Assembly (NCBI GenBank): GCA_905201305.1
Contig: CAJKNS010000107.1
Coordinates: 1 to 7,814 of the forward strand
Reading direction: 5' to 3'
DNA from: an uncultured Eubacteriales bacterium
GTDB taxonomy: Bacteria > Bacillota > Clostridia > Oscillospirales > Oscillospiraceae
DNA: 7,814 nt
Of the stretch, positions 5,567-7,814 are shown in pieces. The number at the start of each line of letters is the position of its first letter. The first letter of the stretch is position 1. The position numbers and the translations under genes are program-made. A model generated the notes under the pieces. It ran no database searches, was not told the DNA's origin, and worked only from the letters and a program-made list of their open reading frames with translations.

Positions 5567-7261
5567 ATGAAAGAGATTCCCCAGTGGGCAATCCCCATGG
5601 ACCCCGTACCCGAAGCGCAGATTGTAAAAACCTATTCCGCTGATGTGGTGGTGCTGGGTGCAGGTCATGCCGGAACTGCTGCCGCCCGTGCCGCTGCCGA
5701 AGCCGGTGCCAAGGTACTGGTGGTGGAGCAGCAGCAGGAGAAGAAATTTCAGGTATTCGGCGCACAGTATGGCTCCATCAACTCCGAGTTTATGAAAAAA
5801 CGCGGCGCACCGGAAGCCGATCCGGTGGAGATCATCGCCGACTGGCAGCGCCGGAGTTTAAACCGCGCCAATCCCGCATTGGTTCGGCAGTTTGCCTACG
5901 AAACCGGCTCCACCTTTGACTGGTTTGTGGACCCCCTGCCCGAAGAGCTCAAGGACGTTATGACCTTTGAGAACCCCTGGCCCAAACATTTTGAGGGTGA
6001 GCTCAACGGCTACCACAACTATGTGGGCACCGCCATTTTCAAGAACACCAAATTCGACATGAGCAAAATGGGGCCCCCGCCCGGAGAAGGCGAGGGTGAC
6101 GGTCAGGAAGGTCCTCCTCCGGAAGGTCCTCATGAGAATCCCCTGAGTCTCACCGAAGCCGTGGTATTTACCCATCAGCTTACCAAAGATATGGGCGCGG
6201 AGTTCGTCTATGGCATCACCGGCGACTATCTGGAAAAGGACGAAACCGGTCGTGTGATTGCCCTGATCGGTCACAACTATAAGAAAGAATACTTCCGCTT
6301 TATAGGTAAAAACGGCATCATTCTTGCTGCCGGTGACTTTTCCGGCAACCGCCAGATGGTCATGGATCTGCTGGGCGAATATGCAGCGCTCACCGAAAAC
6401 GGCGAAAAGTTCCCCTATATCCCCGCAGGACGGAAGGGCAAGGGCATCCAGATGGGTCTGTGGGCAGGCGGCAAGATGGAGCCCGGTCCCCGCGGCGGCA
6501 TGTGGTGCTGTGTTGGCGGCAGCGGCGGTCCCATGGACGGAAGCGCCTTCCTGCGGCTGAATAAGCACGGCAAGCGCTACACCAACGAGGGCATTATGGG
6601 CTATTGGGGCGCCGGTCTTCAGGGCGCACGGCAGCCCAAGGGCGCAATTTATACGGTTTGGGATTCCAATTGGCGGGAGGAGCTGGAGTATCAGACGTTG
6701 GACCACACTGCTGTGGATATGTCCGACGTACAGGCGCTGGACCGCATTGAAATGCAGCTTCAGAAGGCACAGCGCATGGGCGTGGACGACAGCTACCGAC
6801 CTCAGGGTCCTCCGTCAGCCACGAAGGGGCAGAATAATCTGCTTGCCTGCGCCGATACCATTCCGGAGCTGGCAGAAAAGCTGGGGCTTACCGGTACCGA
6901 CAAGGAGAATTTCATCGCCTCCGTTGCCCGGTACAACGAGCTTGCCCACAAGGGTCGCGACGAGGACTTTGCCAAGGACCCCCGGCAGCTTCATCCCATT
7001 GAAAAGGGTCCCTTCTATGCCTTCTGCGAGAATGTAAGGGCGGTTGGCTTCCTGATGGTCACAGTCTGCGGTCTGGTAGTAGATGAGCATCAGCAGGTGA
7101 TTGGCAAGGACGACGAGCCGATTCCCGGTCTGTACGCCACCGGCAACTGCTCCGGCGAGCGGTTCCCGATCATGTACACCACGCCCGTGGCTGGCGTTTC
7201 CATCGGCATTGCCTATACTTTGGGCCGCATCGTCGGCGACTACGTGGCAAAGCATCCGTAA
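5567..7261 (+). CDS. FAD-dependent oxidoreductase, fumarate reductase/ketosteroid dehydrogenase superfamily, substrate unknown
   Basis: A 564-residue flavoprotein with no signal peptide or membrane segment, so presumably cytosolic. The N-terminal Rossmann motif is VVVLGAGHAGTAAA (27-40) with Glu54 placed to bind the ribose. Further FAD contacts are GIILAAGDFSGN (250-261) and the C-terminal GLYATGNCSGERFP (521-534) with VAGVSIGIAYTLGRIVGDYV (541-560). GKRYTNEG (335-342) resembles the superfamily's GxRFxNE. The His and Arg residues that catalyse fumarate or urocanate reduction are absent at the places I would align them, so those activities are unlikely. Reduction or desaturation of another unsaturated small molecule is inference. 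Residues 168-192 form a Gly/Pro/Glu-rich insert in the region leading into the substrate-capping domain. There is no FMN-binding or cytochrome domain, so its electron donor must be a separate partner. The ATG at 5567 has AAAGGA 10 bases upstream. It is transcribed alone and ends at a terminator shared with the convergent flavoenzyme gene. Confidence 0.9.
   Translation: MKEIPQWAIPMDPVPEAQIVKTYSADVVVLGAGHAGTAAARAAAEAGAKVLVVEQQQEKKFQVFGAQYGSINSEFMKKRGAPEADPVEIIADWQRRSLNRANPALVRQFAYETGSTFDWFVDPLPEELKDVMTFENPWPKHFEGELNGYHNYVGTAIFKNTKFDMSKMGPPPGEGEGDGQEGPPPEGPHENPLSLTEAVVFTHQLTKDMGAEFVYGITGDYLEKDETGRVIALIGHNYKKEYFRFIGKNGIILAAGDFSGNRQMVMDLLGEYAALTENGEKFPYIPAGRKGKGIQMGLWAGGKMEPGPRGGMWCCVGGSGGPMDGSAFLRLNKHGKRYTNEGIMGYWGAGLQGARQPKGAIYTVWDSNWREELEYQTLDHTAVDMSDVQALDRIEMQLQKAQRMGVDDSYRPQGPPSATKGQNNLLACADTIPELAEKLGLTGTDKENFIASVARYNELAHKGRDEDFAKDPRQLHPIEKGPFYAFCENVRAVGFLMVTVCGLVVDEHQQVIGKDDEPIPGLYATGNCSGERFPIMYTTPVAGVSIGIAYTLGRIVGDYVAKHP
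6106..6135 (+). repeat. Two 15-base in-frame direct repeats encoding EGPPP/EGPHE
   Basis: GGAAGGTCCTC occurs at 6106-6116 and again at 6121-6131, giving two adjacent 15-base units. They encode most of the Pro-rich part of the insert in the FAD oxidoreductase. Replication slippage within the gene is the simplest origin. Confidence 0.6.
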
Positions 7262-7275
7262 TTTCACATTCCATA

Positions 7276-7310
7276 AAACCCCGCTGCGGAAAAGCTCCGC
7301 AGCGGGGTTT
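7276..7310. terminator. Bidirectional terminator between convergent flavoenzyme genes
   Basis: The 15-base arms AAACCCCGCTGCGGA (7276-7290) and TCCGCAGCGGGGTTT (7296-7310) are perfectly complementary around a 5-base loop. The plus-strand tail is TTTGTCT and the minus-strand tail TTTTATGG, so both U-tracts are short and the very GC-rich stem must do most of the work. It lies 14 bases after the plus-strand stop codon and 13 bases beyond the minus-strand stop codon, serving both genes. Confidence 0.85.
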
Positions 7311-7323
7311 GTCTATGGATTGG

Positions 7324-7814
7324 TTAGATGGAAATTGCAGCAGCAAATGCAGCCCGAACCGCCTTCTGTACGTTGGCAGCCTTGTCGCAGTCGCCTACGG
7401 TATATACCCGATAAGCGGGATCATACAGCGCCAGCGCATCCGCTTGACGGGGACGCATACCAGCCGCCATCACCACACTGCCGCAGGGCAGCACCTGTTC
7501 CTTCCCCTCAGCATCCTGATAGGTAACGCCAGCCGGAGTAATGCCGGTACAGCGTCCGCCGGTGACGGTTTTCAGATTTTCGTGGTAGCCCATATTCCGG
7601 GTCAGACGGTTCCGGTAGGAGGCGGAGGCATCCACCAGAATCTTCTCCTGCATTTCCAGCACGGTCACGTCATGTCCCTGCTCCACCAGATGCAGTGCCG
7701 TCTCACAGCCCACCTGACCGCCGCCGATCACCACCACGGACTTGTCCAGGTCCTTCTCATTGCCATAAACATAGGGCGCCGGAACTGCCATCTCTGCTCC
7801 GGGGATGGGCAGAA
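7324..7814 (-). CDS. C-terminal part of an FAD/NAD(P)-binding oxidoreductase, probably an enoate-reductase-type flavoprotein
   Basis: The last 162 residues are visible; the frame stays open to the right edge, so an internal ATG at 7791 is not the start. The fragment opens with LPIPGAE, then the dinucleotide-binding fold VVVIGGGQVGCETALHL with VTVLEMQEK as the second strand, and ends with VYTVGDCDKAANVQKAVRAA, the GD motif that binds FAD at the C-terminus. A P-I-P-G stretch just before GGGxxGxE and this ending are typical of the C-terminal half of old-yellow-enzyme-type reductases with FMN, a 4Fe-4S cluster and FAD (2-enoate reductase, 2,4-dienoyl-CoA reductase, BaiCD/BaiH). Those reduce conjugated double bonds with NAD(P)H. 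The FMN barrel and cluster cysteines would lie beyond the edge, so a different pyridine-nucleotide oxidoreductase is still possible. The gene converges on the FAD oxidoreductase. Confidence 0.85.
   Translation of the reverse strand, partial: LPIPGAEMAVPAPYVYGNEKDLDKSVVVIGGGQVGCETALHLVEQGHDVTVLEMQEKILVDASASYRNRLTRNMGYHENLKTVTGGRCTGITPAGVTYQDAEGKEQVLPCGSVVMAAGMRPRQADALALYDPAYRVYTVGDCDKAANVQKAVRAAFAAAISI

Noticed and set aside
5858..6706. 282-residue open frame on the minus strand inside the FAD oxidoreductase
   Set aside because: It lies entirely opposite a gene with intact FAD motifs, shows no domain or ribosome site, and is an antisense shadow.

Overview
The window looks like a chromosomal segment from a Gram-positive anaerobe of the class Clostridia, possibly a gut member of the Oscillospirales. 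This placement is inference from several cues: strong AGGAGG-type ribosome sites, sigma-A-like promoters, an ECF-type biotin S component, a lipoprotein with an Ala/Glu-rich linker, and flavin-dependent reductases typical of anaerobes. No rRNA, tRNA, CRISPR array or insertion sequence was seen.

Layout. At the left edge (1-154, minus) is the start of a secreted lipoprotein. Next, on the minus strand, is a three-gene operon read from about 4660 down to 381: a MarR-type repressor (4136-4603) followed by two ABC half-exporters (2371-4122 and 381-2378). The genes are tightly packed. The marR stop codon lies in the ribosome site of the first transporter gene, and the two transporter genes overlap by 8 bases. 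The subunits form a textbook asymmetric heterodimer, one with a degenerate ATP site and one with a canonical site. A strong hairpin terminator (about 315-353) closes the operon. The operon promoter (TTGACT-17-TATCAT) is followed by a TTTGCATGCAAA-type palindrome with a further half-site, a good candidate for the MarR operator.

Divergently (plus strand) lies bioY (4857-5417), the biotin-binding S component of an ECF transporter. Its promoter has a perfect TTGACA box covered by an imperfect inverted repeat resembling the BirA (biotin repressor) operator. A terminator follows.

The right third holds two flavoenzymes that converge on a shared hairpin at 7276-7310. One is a complete cytosolic FAD-binding oxidoreductase of the fumarate reductase/ketosteroid dehydrogenase superfamily (5567-7261, plus). 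The other is the C-terminal part of an FAD/NAD(P)-binding protein, probably an old-yellow-enzyme-type enoate reductase (7324-7814, minus, running off the edge). The first enzyme lacks the four catalytic residues of fumarate reductases and carries an unusual Gly/Pro/Glu-rich insert, so its substrate is open.

Overall the segment combines a drug/toxin efflux operon, a vitamin uptake gene and two redox enzymes. I see no clear evidence of a wholly new system. The most interesting leads are the flavoenzyme of unknown substrate and the two well-defined regulatory sites in the 4604-4856 divergent region.
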